From NCBI RefSeq assembly GCF_001969385.1, contig NZ_CP014796.1, positions 682,001 to 746,000 of the forward strand: 64,000 nucleotides of DNA, written 5' to 3'. The notes under the pieces are model-generated. The model was not told the DNA's origin and did no database searches. It saw only the letters and a program-made list of their open reading frames with translations. Source of the DNA: Salipiger profundus. Its GTDB lineage: Bacteria > Pseudomonadota > Alphaproteobacteria > Rhodobacterales > Rhodobacteraceae. Made by a program: the position numbers and the translations under genes. Positions 26,451 through 36,144 of the stretch are shown in pieces; within the stretch, counting starts at the first letter, position 1, and each line of letters begins with the position of its first letter.

Positions 26451-28160
26451 TTATCCCATCCAGCGCCGCACCGGGGCGGCGGCTTCCTCGAGTGGCTGGC
26501 AGCGCACGTCGACCAGGGTCGGCCCGTCGTGCGCCAGTGCTTCGGCCAGCGCCGGCTCCAGCTCGGCGGGGTCGGACACCGACCATGTCTTCAGGCCGAA
26601 GCCCGCCGCCACCGCGGCCTGGTCGGTGCGGTTGAAGTCGACGTTGTAGTAGCGCCGGTCGCAGTCGTCGCGCTGGCTGGCCTTGATCCAGCCGAACGAG
26701 GCGTTCGAGAACACCACGTAGGTCACCGGCGCACCGACTCGCGCCACCGTCTCGAGCTCGCCGCAGGCAAAGGCGAAGGAGCCGTCGCCCATCAGCCCGA
26801 CCACCTTGCCGTCGGGCCGCCCGAACCATGCCCCGAGCGCCGCGCTCAACGCATAACCCAGCGCTCCGTGGGCGCGGTTGGTGATGAAGCGGCGCCCGGG
26901 CCGGGACTGCTGGCCGTAAGCGCTCCAGTAGGGACAGGAGGTGCCCGGGTCCGAGACCACCGTGGCGTCATCGGGCAGCAGGCGGTTGAGCGTGTCGATG
27001 ACCTGCTCGGGCCGGATCGGCGCCTCGCCTGCCTTGGCGAGCGCATCGAAGCGGGCGAACTTGCGCGCCTTGATGTCGGCCACCGCCGCCGCGCCGCCGA
27101 AGGCCGGCAGACCGTCCTGTCCATCGAGCGCCGCGTTCATCCCGGCAAGCGCCAGCTGAAGGTCCGCGACGACGCCGACCTCGGTCGGGTAGTTGGCGCC
27201 GATCACCATCGGGTCGCTGTCGATGTGCACGATGCGCTGGCCCGGCTTCGGCTGCTCCCAGCGCGCCGTGGTGGTCGAACCCGCGCGGCAGCCCATGAAG
27301 ACCACGAGATCGGCGGCCTCCATCATCTCCCAGGTCTCGTCGGTGCCGCCGTTCGAGCCGACCACCCCGAGGCTCAGCGGATGCGTGTCGGCCAGCGCCC
27401 CCTGCCCCGAGATCGAGGTCGCGACCGCCAGGTCGAGCCGCTCGGCAAAGCGCGCAAGCTCGTCCATCGCGTCGGCGATGACCACGCCGCCGCCGCAGAC
27501 CACCAGCGGCCGCTCCGCCGACAGGATCGCCGCGACCGCCGCCTCGGCCGCGCCGGGCTCGGGGGCCGCGCGGTAGGCCGGGTAGCTGCCGTGCTTCGGG
27601 TCGGCCCAGATGTCGTCGGAGGGCACCGGGTCATACTGGATGTCGTAGGGCAGCCCGAGGTGCGCCGCCCCCGAGCGCCCGGTCGTCATGGCGCGGAAGG
27701 CCTGCCGCACCATGCGCGGGATGTGGTCGGCGCGGCTGATCACGGTATTCCACTTGGTGAGCGGGCGCATCAGCGCCTCCTGGTCGACCTGTGTCAGCGG
27801 GTATTTCCCGTATGAGGCGACCGAGATGTCGGTGGTGATGGCGAGCACCGCGTAGGAGGATTCATTCGCCTCGATCAGCCCCGGCAGTATGTAGGTCGCC
27901 CCGCCCCCGGACGGCCCCTCGCAGACGCCGACGCGCCCGGTCACGCGGCTGAAGCCGTCGGCCATGTAGCAGGCCGAGCGTTCGTCGCGGGTGAGCACGT
28001 GGGTGATGCCGTGATCGAGCCGCAGCATCGCGTCGTAGAACGGCAGCGTGGTGTCGCCGCAGAGCCCGAAGATATGGGTGACGCCATGGGCCTCGAGCGC
28101 GCGCACCATCGCCTCGGCGCCGCTCATCTCGTTGCTTCCGAGCTCGCGGGTGGCGGCCAT
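26451..28160 (-). CDS. Thiamine diphosphate-dependent enzyme (acetolactate synthase-like)
   Basis: A 569-residue enzyme with the three-domain ThDP decarboxylase/synthase fold. The Pyr domain has the catalytic Glu region THVLTRDERSACYMADGF. The central domain is ERPLVVCGGGVVIADAMDEL. The PP domain has the cofactor motif GDGSFAFACGELETVARVG, ending in NASFGWIKASQ. Members make or break carbon bonds next to a carbonyl; some handle sulfopyruvate, sulfoacetaldehyde, oxalyl-CoA or benzoylformate. The start at 28160 follows AAGGAGACACCG. It is co-oriented with the enolase-superfamily gene and divergent from a GntR regulator, so the cluster is likely one inducible pathway. No subunit partner is present. 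Confidence 0.8.
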   Translation of the reverse strand: MAATRELGSNEMSGAEAMVRALEAHGVTHIFGLCGDTTLPFYDAMLRLDHGITHVLTRDERSACYMADGFSRVTGRVGVCEGPSGGGATYILPGLIEANESSYAVLAITTDISVASYGKYPLTQVDQEALMRPLTKWNTVISRADHIPRMVRQAFRAMTTGRSGAAHLGLPYDIQYDPVPSDDIWADPKHGSYPAYRAAPEPGAAEAAVAAILSAERPLVVCGGGVVIADAMDELARFAERLDLAVATSISGQGALADTHPLSLGVVGSNGGTDETWEMMEAADLVVFMGCRAGSTTTARWEQPKPGQRIVHIDSDPMVIGANYPTEVGVVADLQLALAGMNAALDGQDGLPAFGGAAAVADIKARKFARFDALAKAGEAPIRPEQVIDTLNRLLPDDATVVSDPGTSCPYWSAYGQQSRPGRRFITNRAHGALGYALSAALGAWFGRPDGKVVGLMGDGSFAFACGELETVARVGAPVTYVVFSNASFGWIKASQRDDCDRRYYNVDFNRTDQAAVAAGFGLKTWSVSDPAELEPALAEALAHDGPTLVDVRCQPLEEAAAPVRRWMG

Positions 28161-28190
28161 CGGTGTCTCCTTCCGGAATCGCATTCGAAG

Positions 28191-28200
28191 CTGTATACAG
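28191..28200. promoter_or_regulatory. Candidate GntR operator between divergent genes
   Basis: CTGTATACAG is a perfect ten-base palindrome in the 103-base region between the ThDP enzyme gene and the GntR/FCD regulator gene. The TGTATACA core resembles operators used by FCD-type GntR regulators, so it is a natural binding site for the adjacent protein. Confidence 0.5.
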
Positions 28201-28263
28201 CACCGAACACCGATTTGCCGCGCGGCGCAAGCCCGGCACCGGAGGGGAATGGGCGGAGGGACG

Positions 28264-28947
28264 ATGACAGAGGGCAAAAGCAGCGCCGACCGCGCCTACG
28301 AGACGCTGCGCGACATGGCGATCGGCTTCGACTTCAAACCCGGAGCCCGGCTGAACGAAACCGCGCTCACGCGGCGGCTGTCGGTCAGCCGCACGCCGCT
28401 GCGCGAGGCGCTGAACCGGCTGGTGGCCGAAGGCTTCCTGACGGTGGTCAGCGGACAGGGCTTCTTCTGCCGCACGCTGTCGCCGGAACAGGTGCAGGAC
28501 CTCTACCAGGTTCGCGCAGCGCTTGAGACCGAGGCGCTGCGGCGCGGGATCGAGACGGCCGAGGACGACGCCATCGCGGCGCTCTGCAACCATCTCGACG
28601 CCACCGAAGCGCGGTACGCCGCCTGCACCGACCTGCCCGAGCTGCTCCGCATGGACGAGGCCTTTCACATGCAGCTCGCGGGGCTGTCGGGCAACGCCGA
28701 ACTGTGCCGGATGCTGCGCAATGTCTACGAGCGCATTCGCTACGTGCGCCTCGTCAACCTGCGGCAGCTTCGCCTGTCGCCCGGCGGCGGCGAGGATCTC
28801 GGCGCCCACCGGCGCATCGCCGAGGCGGTCCGGGCGCGCGACACCGAGGCCGCCGTCGCGGCGCTGCGCGGTCACATCGAACGCCGTAGCGAGGAAACCC
28901 GCGCGCTTGTCCGGCTTGCCTACTCGGAACTCTACGTACCCGACTGA
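28264..28947 (+). CDS. GntR-family regulator with FCD ligand domain
   Basis: A 227-residue regulator. The N-terminal winged helix reads RAYETLRDMAIGFDFKPGARLNE then LTRRLSVSRTPLREALNRLVAEGFL, the GntR signature. The C-terminal FCD domain has the expected helical pattern (RMDEAFHMQLAGLSGNAELCRM; the metal-binding His/Asp lie here and in LGAHRRI). The ATG at 28264 follows GGGCGGAGGG. It is divergent from the ThDP/enolase-superfamily operon and probably controls it, with a carboxylate of the pathway as inducer. Confidence 0.88.
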   Translation: MTEGKSSADRAYETLRDMAIGFDFKPGARLNETALTRRLSVSRTPLREALNRLVAEGFLTVVSGQGFFCRTLSPEQVQDLYQVRAALETEALRRGIETAEDDAIAALCNHLDATEARYAACTDLPELLRMDEAFHMQLAGLSGNAELCRMLRNVYERIRYVRLVNLRQLRLSPGGGEDLGAHRRIAEAVRARDTEAAVAALRGHIERRSEETRALVRLAYSELYVPD

Positions 28948-28977
28948 GCGCCAGCGCTGATCGGCGCGCCAGCCTAG

Positions 28978-28996
28978 GGTGGGTTTTCAACCCACC
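28978..28996. repeat. REP-like hairpin between convergent genes
   Basis: GGTGGGTT and AACCCACC form an eight-base-pair stem with a TTC loop, preceded by TAG. It lies between the convergent GntR and racemase-like genes. It resembles the larger palindrome at 40233-40260 in its TAGxGTGGG lead, so both may belong to one interspersed family. It could also help end transcription. Confidence 0.5.
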
Positions 28997-29003
28997 GCGC
29001 GCC

Positions 29004-29744
29004 TCAAAACAGCGGGTCGTCGACCCCGCCTGCGAAGCGGTCGGGCATCAGCGACTGCTGGAACCACTGCAGGAAGGTGTAGATCGAGAACACCGGCAGC
29101 CCGGTCGCCCGCCGCAGGTCGGCGGCGTAGGGCGTCATGTTGGTGCATTCGAGCACGATGGCGCCGACGTCCGGGTGCTCCTCGATCAGCGCACGGCCGG
29201 CGGCCAGCATCTCGGTGCGGCAGGCGGCGAAGTCGATCTCGGACGCGTTGCCGAGGATCTTGCGGGTAAACTCGCCGTCGGGCGAAGTGCCCATCACCGG
29301 CGTGTCGAGCGGGACGCCGGCCGCCGAGAGATGCGCGTCGGTGAGCGTGCCGGGCGAGATCGTCAGGATGCCGACCCGCTTGCCGGTGGGCAGCATCGCC
29401 TGCACCATCGGCACCTGCATCAGCGACGAGGTCGCAACCGGCACCGGCACCGCGCTGGCGATCTGGTCCTGCACGATCGACAGGAAACCGCAGTTGGTGG
29501 TGATGCCATCGCAGCCATGCGCCACGAGATCCTGCGCCGCCGCGATGAAGAGATCGACGAGCACCCGCGCGTCCTGCCGCACGACCTTGTCGGGGGTGGC
29601 GTTGCGCACGATGCGAAACTGCACCGGGAACGGCCATGTGCGCGCGTTGCCAATATCGCCCGGGATGCGTGGAAAGCGCGTTTCCAGCATCAGGATCCCG
29701 AGACTGGCCCCGAATACGGTCTTGCCGCCATGCTCGGTCTGCAT
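29004..29744 (-). CDS. Aspartate/glutamate/hydantoin racemase-superfamily protein
   Basis: A 246-residue protein with both catalytic cysteines of the superfamily in place: GITTNCGFLS near residue 82 and IVLECTNMTPYAADL near residue 200. These act as the acid-base pair on the alpha carbon of amino acids, hydantoins or maleate. It is 93 bases downstream of glpK in the same direction and convergent with the GntR gene, so it may belong to either group or stand alone. No nearby gene fixes the substrate. Confidence 0.75.
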   Translation of the reverse strand: MQTEHGGKTVFGASLGILMLETRFPRIPGDIGNARTWPFPVQFRIVRNATPDKVVRQDARVLVDLFIAAAQDLVAHGCDGITTNCGFLSIVQDQIASAVPVPVATSSLMQVPMVQAMLPTGKRVGILTISPGTLTDAHLSAAGVPLDTPVMGTSPDGEFTRKILGNASEIDFAACRTEMLAAGRALIEEHPDVGAIVLECTNMTPYAADLRRATGLPVFSIYTFLQWFQQSLMPDRFAGGVDDPLF

Positions 29745-29837
29745 TCCACCTGTCCTCTCAAACGCATCGGGCCGCGCCCCGCGGCACGGCCCTTCGCAAC
29801 TCGCGCCCGCGGGCGGCGATTGTCAAGCCGGGTCGGC

Positions 29838-31322
29838 CTAGTAGGCCTGAGCGGCCTCGACCGCCCGCTTCCAGGCGGCGTATTTTTCCTCGCGCTTCGT
29901 GTCGTCCATCGCCGGATCGAACTTGCGCTCGAGCTCCCACAGGTCGCCGAAGCCCTCCATGTCGGGATAGATCCCCGCCCGCTGGCCGGCGAGCCACGCC
30001 GCGCCCATCGCCGTGGTCTCGAGCACGCGCGGCCGGTCGACCGGGGCGCCGGTGATGTCGGCCAGGAACTGCATCGCGAAATCCGAGGCGCTCATGCCGC
30101 CGTCGACCCTCAGCGCCGCCTCCTCGGCGCCGGACCAGTCCGCGTGCATCGCCTCGAGCAGGTCGCGGGTCTGGTAGCCCACGCTTTCGAGCGCGGCACG
30201 GGCGAATTCCTCGGGGCCGCTGTTGCGGGTAAGGCCGAACACCGCGCCCCGGCACTCGGCGTTCCAGTAGGGCGCCCCGAGGCCGGTGAAGGCGGGCACA
30301 AGCACCAGCGACTGCGTCGGGTCGGCGGCTTCGGCCATGGGCTGACTCTCGCTGGCCGACCGGATGATCTTCAGCCCGTCGCGCAGCCACTGGATCACCG
30401 CGCCGGCGATGAAGATCGACCCTTCGAGCGCATAGGTCCGCTTGCCGTCGAGCTGGTAGGCGATGGTCGAGAGCAGCCGGTTCTGCGAGGTCACCAGCTC
30501 TTCGCCGGTGTTCAGCAGCGCGAAGCAACCGGTGCCGTAGGTCGATTTCAGCATCCCCGGACGGAAGCACGCCTGCCCGATGGTCGCCGCCTGCTGGTCG
30601 CCCGCCACCCCGAGGATCGGGATCTCGGCCCCGAACAGGTCGGACCGGGCCATGCCGAAGTCGGCGGCGCAGTCCTTGACCTCGGGCAGCATCGACATCG
30701 GAATGCCCAGCATTTCGCACATGGTCGAGGACCAGCGCCCGTGCCGGATGTCGTAGAGCATCGTCCGCGCGGCGTTGGTGGCGTCGGTCACATGCACGTG
30801 GCCCGCCGTCATGTTCCAGATCAGCCAGCTGTCAACGGTGCCGAAGGCCAGCTCTCCGGCCTCGGCCCGGGCGCGGGCGCCCTCGACGTTGTCGAGGATC
30901 CAGGCGACCTTGGTGGCCGAGAAATAGGGATCGAGCAGCAGCCCGGTCTTGCGGGTGACCGTCTCCTCGTGGCCCTCGGCCTTGAGCTTCTTGCAGAACT
31001 CCGAGGTGCGCCGGTCCTGCCAGACGATGGCGTTGTGGATCGGCTTTCCGGTCTTGCGGTCCCAGACCAGCGTGGTTTCGCGCTGGTTGGTGATGCCGAT
31101 GCCCGCGATATCGGCGGCGCGCACGCCCGCCTTTTCCATCACGCCCCGGCAGGTCGCGGCGGTCGTGGTCCAGAGGTCCATGCAATCGTGCTCGACCCAG
31201 CCCGAGTCGGGGTAATGCTGGGTGAATTCCTCCTGCGCGACGGAATCGATCTTCAGATCCTTGTCGAACAGGATCGCCCGGCTGGACGTGGTGCCCTGGT
31301 CGATCGCGAGAATGTAGCTCAT
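29838..31322 (-). CDS. glpK: Glycerol kinase
   Basis: A 494-residue FGGY-family kinase that phosphorylates glycerol to sn-glycerol 3-phosphate in the cytoplasm. It starts [20 protein letters not shown] (the phosphate-1 motif). It contains [19 protein letters not shown], the glycerol-contacting [13 protein letters not shown] segment, [13 protein letters not shown], the ATP-site STYGTGCF, and [17 protein letters not shown] near the C-terminus. Full length. It follows glpD after 90 bases in the same operon; GGAGGAGAGAC precedes the ATG. No glycerol facilitator gene is present. Confidence 0.96.
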   Translation of the reverse strand: MSYILAIDQGTTSSRAILFDKDLKIDSVAQEEFTQHYPDSGWVEHDCMDLWTTTAATCRGVMEKAGVRAADIAGIGITNQRETTLVWDRKTGKPIHNAIVWQDRRTSEFCKKLKAEGHEETVTRKTGLLLDPYFSATKVAWILDNVEGARARAEAGELAFGTVDSWLIWNMTAGHVHVTDATNAARTMLYDIRHGRWSSTMCEMLGIPMSMLPEVKDCAADFGMARSDLFGAEIPILGVAGDQQAATIGQACFRPGMLKSTYGTGCFALLNTGEELVTSQNRLLSTIAYQLDGKRTYALEGSIFIAGAVIQWLRDGLKIIRSASESQPMAEAADPTQSLVLVPAFTGLGAPYWNAECRGAVFGLTRNSGPEEFARAALESVGYQTRDLLEAMHADWSGAEEAALRVDGGMSASDFAMQFLADITGAPVDRPRVLETTAMGAAWLAGQRAGIYPDMEGFGDLWELERKFDPAMDDTKREEKYAAWKRAVEAAQAY

Positions 31323-31412
31323 GTCTCTCCTCCCGTGGGGTCGTTCATGGCGGGCCGCCGTCCCCTGGGCCGGCCCGCGCCTGGTCCGGGGCGATGCCCG
31401 GTCACGTGGTGC

Positions 31413-33014
31413 TCAGCTGGCGGGCGCTGGGGCCGCGTCGCGACGGCGGGCGGCCATGTAGTCCTCGAGGGCGGCCACCTGCGGCTCTTCGAGCTGAAGC
31501 CCCAGCTTGGTGCGGCGCCAGAGCACGTCGGGCGCCGTGCGGGCATATTCGCGCGTCATCAGCCAGTTCACCTCGGCGCCGGTCAGCGTGCCGCCGAAGT
31601 CCGGGCCGAGCGCCTCGGCGGTGGTGGCGTCGCCGAGGATCTCCTCGGCGTCGGTGCCGTAGGTGCGCACCAGCCGCCGCGCCCAGCGTTCGGACAGGAA
31701 GGGATGCGCCTCGCGCAGCTTCTCCGCCAGCGCCGGGGCGCCGTCGACGGGGAACGCGCCGCCGGGCAGCGGCACGCCCGCGGTCCATGCCTCGCCCGAA
31801 CGGCCGAGCGCGTCGTTGATCTTGGCAAGCGCGCTTTCGGCCAGCCGGCGATAGGTGGTGATCTTGCCGCCGAAGACGTTCAGCATCGGCGCACCGCCCG
31901 CGCCCTCGACCTTCAGCGTGTAATCCCGCGTCGCGGCCGTGGCGCTGCTCGCGCCGTCATCGTAGAGCGGCCGCACGCCCGAGTAGGTCCAGACCACGTC
32001 GGACGGCGTGATGTTGCGCTTGAAGTAGCGGTTCGCGAAGTCGATCAAATACTGCTTTTCCTCGGGCGTGCACTCGGGCCGCGCGTCGGGGTCGTGGTGC
32101 TCGGCGTCGGTGGTGCCGATGAGGGTGAAATCCTCCTCGTAGGGAATCGAGAAGATGATCCGCCCGTCGGTGCCCTGGAAGAAATAGCACTTGTCGTGAT
32201 CATAGAGCCGCTTGACCACGATGTGCGAGCCGCGCACGAGGCGGACCCCCTCCTTCACGTTCAGGTGCACCTTCTGGTGGATGATGTCGCCCACCCACGG
32301 CCCGCCGGCGTTCACCAGCATGCGCGCGCGGTGCACCGTGCGTTCGCCGGTCTCGGTGTCCTCGACCTCGATGCGCCAGAGGTTGGTTTCGCGCTCCGCC
32401 GACAGGACCTTGGTGCGCGTCATGATGCGGGCGCCGCGGGCCTCGGCATCGCGGGCGTTGAGCACCACCAGCCGCGAATCCTGCACCCAGCAGTCGGAAT
32501 ACTCGTAGGCCTGCTCGAACCGGTCGTCGAGCGGCGCGCCCTCGGGGCCGCCGCGCAGGTCCACCGAGGACGTGCCGGGCAGGATCTGGCGACCGCCAAG
32601 GTTGTCATACATGAACAGCCCCAGCCGGATCAGCCACTTCGGGCGGCGCCCCTTCATCCACGGCATCACCCTGGTCAGCAGCTTCGAGGTCGGCGTGTCG
32701 CTCTCGAAGCGCATCGACGGGTGGTAGGGCAGCACGAAACGCATGGGCCACGAGATATGCGGCATCGCCCGCAGCAGCGTCTCGCGTTCGATGAGCGCCT
32801 CGCGCACCAGCCGGAACTCGAAGTACTCGAGGTATCTCAGGCCACCGTGAAACAGCTTCGTCGAGGCCGAGGACGTGGCCGAGGCCAGGTCGCCCATCTC
32901 GGCCAGGGCCACCGAGTAGCCCCGCCCCGTCGCGTCGCGCGCGATGCCGCAGCCGTTGATGCCACCACCGATGATGAAAAGGTCGGTCGCTTCCGTCGCG
33001 GTCGGATCTGTCAC
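31413..33014 (-). CDS. glpD: FAD-dependent glycerol-3-phosphate dehydrogenase, aerobic
   Basis: A 533-residue membrane-associated flavoenzyme that oxidises glycerol 3-phosphate to dihydroxyacetone phosphate and passes electrons to quinone. The FAD-binding fold is at the N-terminus (LFIIGGGINGCGIARDATGRG), with STKLFHGGLRYLEYFEFRLV next, MLVNAGGPW in the middle, and LNVFGGKITTYRRLAESAL close to the C-terminal helical domain. The start is a GTG at 33014 with AGGAGG six bases upstream; the open frame continues further up without a ribosome site. It is first of the glpD-glpK pair. No glpR gene is in the window. Confidence 0.95.
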   Translation of the reverse strand: MTDPTATEATDLFIIGGGINGCGIARDATGRGYSVALAEMGDLASATSSASTKLFHGGLRYLEYFEFRLVREALIERETLLRAMPHISWPMRFVLPYHPSMRFESDTPTSKLLTRVMPWMKGRRPKWLIRLGLFMYDNLGGRQILPGTSSVDLRGGPEGAPLDDRFEQAYEYSDCWVQDSRLVVLNARDAEARGARIMTRTKVLSAERETNLWRIEVEDTETGERTVHRARMLVNAGGPWVGDIIHQKVHLNVKEGVRLVRGSHIVVKRLYDHDKCYFFQGTDGRIIFSIPYEEDFTLIGTTDAEHHDPDARPECTPEEKQYLIDFANRYFKRNITPSDVVWTYSGVRPLYDDGASSATAATRDYTLKVEGAGGAPMLNVFGGKITTYRRLAESALAKINDALGRSGEAWTAGVPLPGGAFPVDGAPALAEKLREAHPFLSERWARRLVRTYGTDAEEILGDATTAEALGPDFGGTLTGAEVNWLMTREYARTAPDVLWRRTKLGLQLEEPQVAALEDYMAARRRDAAPAPAS

Positions 33015-33251
33015 GCGTGTCCTCCTGTCAGTCGCCTCTGCGTTGTCCCGTTTATGGCAACGCCTCGCCCGCGTCACAACGCGCGGGCCCGGAATTTCCG
33101 CGATCCTGCCGCGGGATGACGCCGAAACCGGCGCCCTGCGGCGCGACATAGCGCGCCCCGCGACGCATTCGAGCGCCCGGCGGCGGGAAATCGCGAGGTC
33201 CCGGTGTTTCACGATCCCGGCAAGCGGGCGGCTGCGCGACAGGCCATCGCC

Positions 33252-33280
33252 TTGACAGCAAGGGGTCTCGCGCCCATGAA
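33252..33280 (+). promoter_or_regulatory. Putative lepB operon promoter
   Basis: A consensus TTGACA (33252-33257) is followed after 17 bases by CATGAA (33275-33280), 35 bases before the lepB start codon. A strong -35 with a weak -10 is common in Rhodobacteraceae. Apart from this, the roughly 300-base gap between glpD and lepB shows no gene or repeat. Confidence 0.45.
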
Positions 33281-33314
33281 GCCCGGGCGATACGGTGGCA
33301 CAAAGGCAGGGTTC

Positions 33315-34148
33315 ATGGCGAAAGAGGAAAAATCGGGCGGCATCATGGAAACCGTCAAGACGGTGGTCTACGCGCTGCTCATCGCGGGGGTCTTCCGGAC
33401 GCTGTTCTTCCAGCCCTTCTGGATCCCGTCCGGCTCGATGAAGGACACGCTGCTGATCGGCGACTTCCTGTTCGTCAACAAGATGAGCTACGGCTATTCC
33501 TACGCCTCCTGCCCCTCGATCCGCCTGCCCCAGATCGGCATCGACATCGACGCCGAGGACATCTGCGGCTGGCTCGGCGGCGACAACGAGCGGCTCTTCG
33601 GCTCCGAGCCCGAGCGCGGCGACATCGCGGTCTTCCGCCACCCGGTGCATGGCACCGACTACATCAAGCGCGTCATCGGCCTGCCCGGCGACCGCATCCA
33701 GGTGACGAACGGTCTGCTCTACATCAACGACGAGCCGGTCGAGGTTGAGCGCAACGGCACCTTCACCGAGACCGCCGAGCCGCAGGGCCCGCAGCAGCTG
33801 CGCCCGCGCTGCGAGAACGGCCCGGTGGGCACCGGCGGCACCTGCGAGAAATCGCGCTGGTCCGAGACGCTGCCCAACGGCAAGGTGCACGACATCCTCA
33901 ACATCGCGATGCAGGGCTCGGACAACACCCGCGTCTACACCGTGCCCGAGGGCAACTACTTCATGATGGGCGACAACCGCGACAACTCGTCCGACAGCCG
34001 CGTGCCGAATGCCGCGGGCGGCGTCGGTTTCGTCCCCTACGAGAACTTCATCGGCAAGGCCAACTGGGTGATCTTCTCCTCGGCCGGCCGCTCGATGCTG
34101 TACTTCTGGACCTGGCGCGCGGACCGCTTCTTCCACAAGCTGCAGTGA
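33315..34148 (+). CDS. lepB: Signal peptidase I
   Basis: A 277-residue inner-membrane serine protease that cleaves signal peptides of exported proteins. One N-terminal transmembrane helix (about 14-32) precedes the catalytic Ser41 in [15 protein letters not shown]. The general-base Lys is in [15 protein letters not shown]. The C-terminal box is [16 protein letters not shown]. The region [20 protein letters not shown] is a moderately long insert before the last box, with Cys residues that may pair. The start (33315) is the ATG before MAKEEKSGG. rnc follows with its ATG overlapping the stop (TGATG). Confidence 0.95.
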   Translation: MAKEEKSGGIMETVKTVVYALLIAGVFRTLFFQPFWIPSGSMKDTLLIGDFLFVNKMSYGYSYASCPSIRLPQIGIDIDAEDICGWLGGDNERLFGSEPERGDIAVFRHPVHGTDYIKRVIGLPGDRIQVTNGLLYINDEPVEVERNGTFTETAEPQGPQQLRPRCENGPVGTGGTCEKSRWSETLPNGKVHDILNIAMQGSDNTRVYTVPEGNYFMMGDNRDNSSDSRVPNAAGGVGFVPYENFIGKANWVIFSSAGRSMLYFWTWRADRFFHKLQ

Positions 34149-34831
34149 TGAGACGCTCCGCAGAGATATCCGCGCTCGAGGCGCGCCTTGGGCACCGCTT
34201 CACCCGCCCCGAGTTGCTGCGCCAGGCGCTGACCCATTCGTCGATGTCGGCGCCGGGCCGCGAGGACAACCAGCGGCTCGAGTTCCTCGGCGACCGGGTG
34301 CTGGGGCTCGTCATGTCCGAGGCCCTGCTTGCCGAGGACCGCAAGGCCCGCGAGGGGCAGCTTGCGCCGCGCTACAATGCGCTGGTGCGCAAGGAGACCT
34401 GCGCCGAGGTCGCCCGCCAGGTCGATGTCGGCGCCGCGCTCAAGCTCGGCCGCTCCGAGATGATGTCGGGCGGACGCCGCAAGCTGGCGCTGCTCGGGGA
34501 CGCGATGGAAGCGGTGATCGCCGCGGTCTACCTCGATGCCGGCTTCGACGCGGCGAAAGAGATGATCCTGCGGCTCTGGGGCGAGCGCATCGCGCGGGTC
34601 GACGACGACGCCCGCGACCCCAAGACGTCGCTTCAGGAATGGGCGCAGGCGCGTGGCATGGCGCCCCCCGCATACGTCGAGACCGCCCGCACCGGCCCCG
34701 ATCACGCGCCGGTCTTCACCATCGAGGCCCGGCTCGACAACGGCGCGACCGCCGAGGCGACCGCGGGGTCGAAACGCAAGGCCGAGCAGCAGGCGGCGGC
34801 GGCGCTGCTCGACAAGATCAGCGGTGACTGA
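34148..34831 (+). CDS. rnc: Ribonuclease III
   Basis: A 227-residue double-strand-specific endoribonuclease that processes rRNA precursors and structured messages. The catalytic signature is [19 protein letters not shown], a second acidic cluster is [18 protein letters not shown], and a dsRNA-binding domain ends the protein ([15 protein letters not shown] to [13 protein letters not shown]). The ATG at 34148 overlaps the lepB stop codon; a GTG three bases earlier is also possible. It lies in the conserved lepB-rnc-era neighbourhood, though two other genes come before era here. Confidence 0.95.
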   Translation: MRRSAEISALEARLGHRFTRPELLRQALTHSSMSAPGREDNQRLEFLGDRVLGLVMSEALLAEDRKAREGQLAPRYNALVRKETCAEVARQVDVGAALKLGRSEMMSGGRRKLALLGDAMEAVIAAVYLDAGFDAAKEMILRLWGERIARVDDDARDPKTSLQEWAQARGMAPPAYVETARTGPDHAPVFTIEARLDNGATAEATAGSKRKAEQQAAAALLDKISGD

Positions 34832-35717
34832 CAGCGCGCCCCGGGTCTCGGCCAACGCGCTGGGAGCGCTGTTCATGGTCGTCGCCATGACGCTCTTCGC
34901 GGTGGAGGACGCGCTCTTCAAATCCGTCGCACCCGGCCTGCCGCCGGGCGAGGCGACGCTGATCTTCGGCCTGACCGGCACCACCATCTACATCCTCCTG
35001 ACGCTGCGGGCGGGCGAGCCGGTGCTGCATCCGGCGATCCTGCAGCCCTCGCTGATGTTGCGCACGATGTTCGAGATCATCGGACGGCTGTTCTTCGCCC
35101 TGTCGCTGGCCTACACGCCGCTGTCGGTCACATCCTCGATCCTGCAGGCCGCGCCGCTGGTGGTCACCGCCGGCGCGGCGCTACTGCTGAAGGAGCGCGT
35201 GGGGCCGGCGCGCTGGATCGCGATGGCCGTGGGCTTCGCCGGCGTGCTGATGATCCTGCGACCGACCCCCGAGGCGTTCCGCCCCGACGCGCTGCTGGCA
35301 GTGGCGGGCATGATCGGGTTCGCCATGCGCGACCTCTTCACCCGTGCGAGCCCGCCCGCGGTATCGACGAACCAGCTTGGCGTTCTCGGCTTCGCGGTGA
35401 TCATCGTGGCGGGCCTGCTGCTCCTGCCCTTCGACCCCGCGCCGCCGCGCCTGCCGCTCGCGGGCGAGCTTGGCCGGCTGCTGCTGACCGGAGTGGTGGG
35501 CGTCTCGGCCTATACGGCGCTCACCCGCGCCATGCGCACGGGCGAGGTCTCGGTCGTGGCGCCCTTCCGCTATTCGCGTCTCCTGGTGGCCCTGCTCTTC
35601 GCCTTCGTGTTCTTCGGCGAGCGGCCAGACCTCTGGACCCTGCTCGGTGGCGCGCTGATCGTCGCCACCGGCATTTTCACCCTGCTGCGCAGCAACCGCC
35701 GCGCAACCGCTACCTGA
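34824..35717 (+). CDS. EamA/DMT-family membrane transporter
   Basis: A 297-residue drug/metabolite transporter with about ten transmembrane helices in two EamA repeats (the first ends near [10 protein letters not shown], the second near [12 protein letters not shown]). The start is a GTG at 34824 that overlaps the end of rnc by eight bases, so it is translated from the same message. The family exports metabolites such as amino acids or nucleobases. Its placement within the lepB-rnc-era run suggests a local insertion and gives no clue to substrate. Confidence 0.85.
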   Translation: MTDSAPRVSANALGALFMVVAMTLFAVEDALFKSVAPGLPPGEATLIFGLTGTTIYILLTLRAGEPVLHPAILQPSLMLRTMFEIIGRLFFALSLAYTPLSVTSSILQAAPLVVTAGAALLLKERVGPARWIAMAVGFAGVLMILRPTPEAFRPDALLAVAGMIGFAMRDLFTRASPPAVSTNQLGVLGFAVIIVAGLLLLPFDPAPPRLPLAGELGRLLLTGVVGVSAYTALTRAMRTGEVSVVAPFRYSRLLVALLFAFVFFGERPDLWTLLGGALIVATGIFTLLRSNRRATAT

Positions 35718-35994
35718 GCGCGCAGACGGCGGTGACGGCGCCGCTCTGCCCCTTCGCCTGCAGATCGGCCACCGCCGCCTCGACCTTTTCGGCGTTCTCC
35801 TCGGTCCAGCGCGCCACGCGCTCCTCGCAGGCGGCAAGCGGCAACCCGTTCTCCGCTCCTTCGATCGGCACCCTCAGGAGGCCGCCGTCGGTCTGGAATA
35901 CCTCGAGGGTCGGCACGTAGAGCGTTTCCGCGAGCGACGGGCCGGCCAGCCAGACCGGAGCGAAAGCAAGGGCGATGGAGAGGGCAGGTCGCAT
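35710..35994 (-). CDS. Small secreted protein of unknown function
   Basis: A 94-residue product with a clear signal peptide (MRPALSIALAFAPVWLAGPSLAE, cleavage near SLA-ET). The mature part of about 72 residues has two cysteines (LAACEERVAR and TAVCALR) that could form a disulfide. No family is recognised. It is convergent with the DMT gene, overlapping its 3' end by eight bases, and divergent from era. Confidence 0.6.
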   Translation of the reverse strand: MRPALSIALAFAPVWLAGPSLAETLYVPTLEVFQTDGGLLRVPIEGAENGLPLAACEERVARWTEENAEKVEAAVADLQAKGQSGAVTAVCALR

Positions 35995-36144
35995 TGTCCG
36001 TCCGGCTGTTCGGTTTGCAAGCAGGGTGTCACGGAAGCGTCACCGCGCAGGCCCAAGTTGTCCACGCAACGGCGCGCGCATTCTATGGCCCTTCGTTCAA
36101 AAAACCGCTATGTGCTGTCGGATCATTCAACAGCGGACCGCCCC

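Noticed and set aside
31413..34136. A 907-residue version of GlpD
   Set aside because: The extra part is antisense to lepB. A GTG with AGGAGG at 33014 gives the normal GlpD length.
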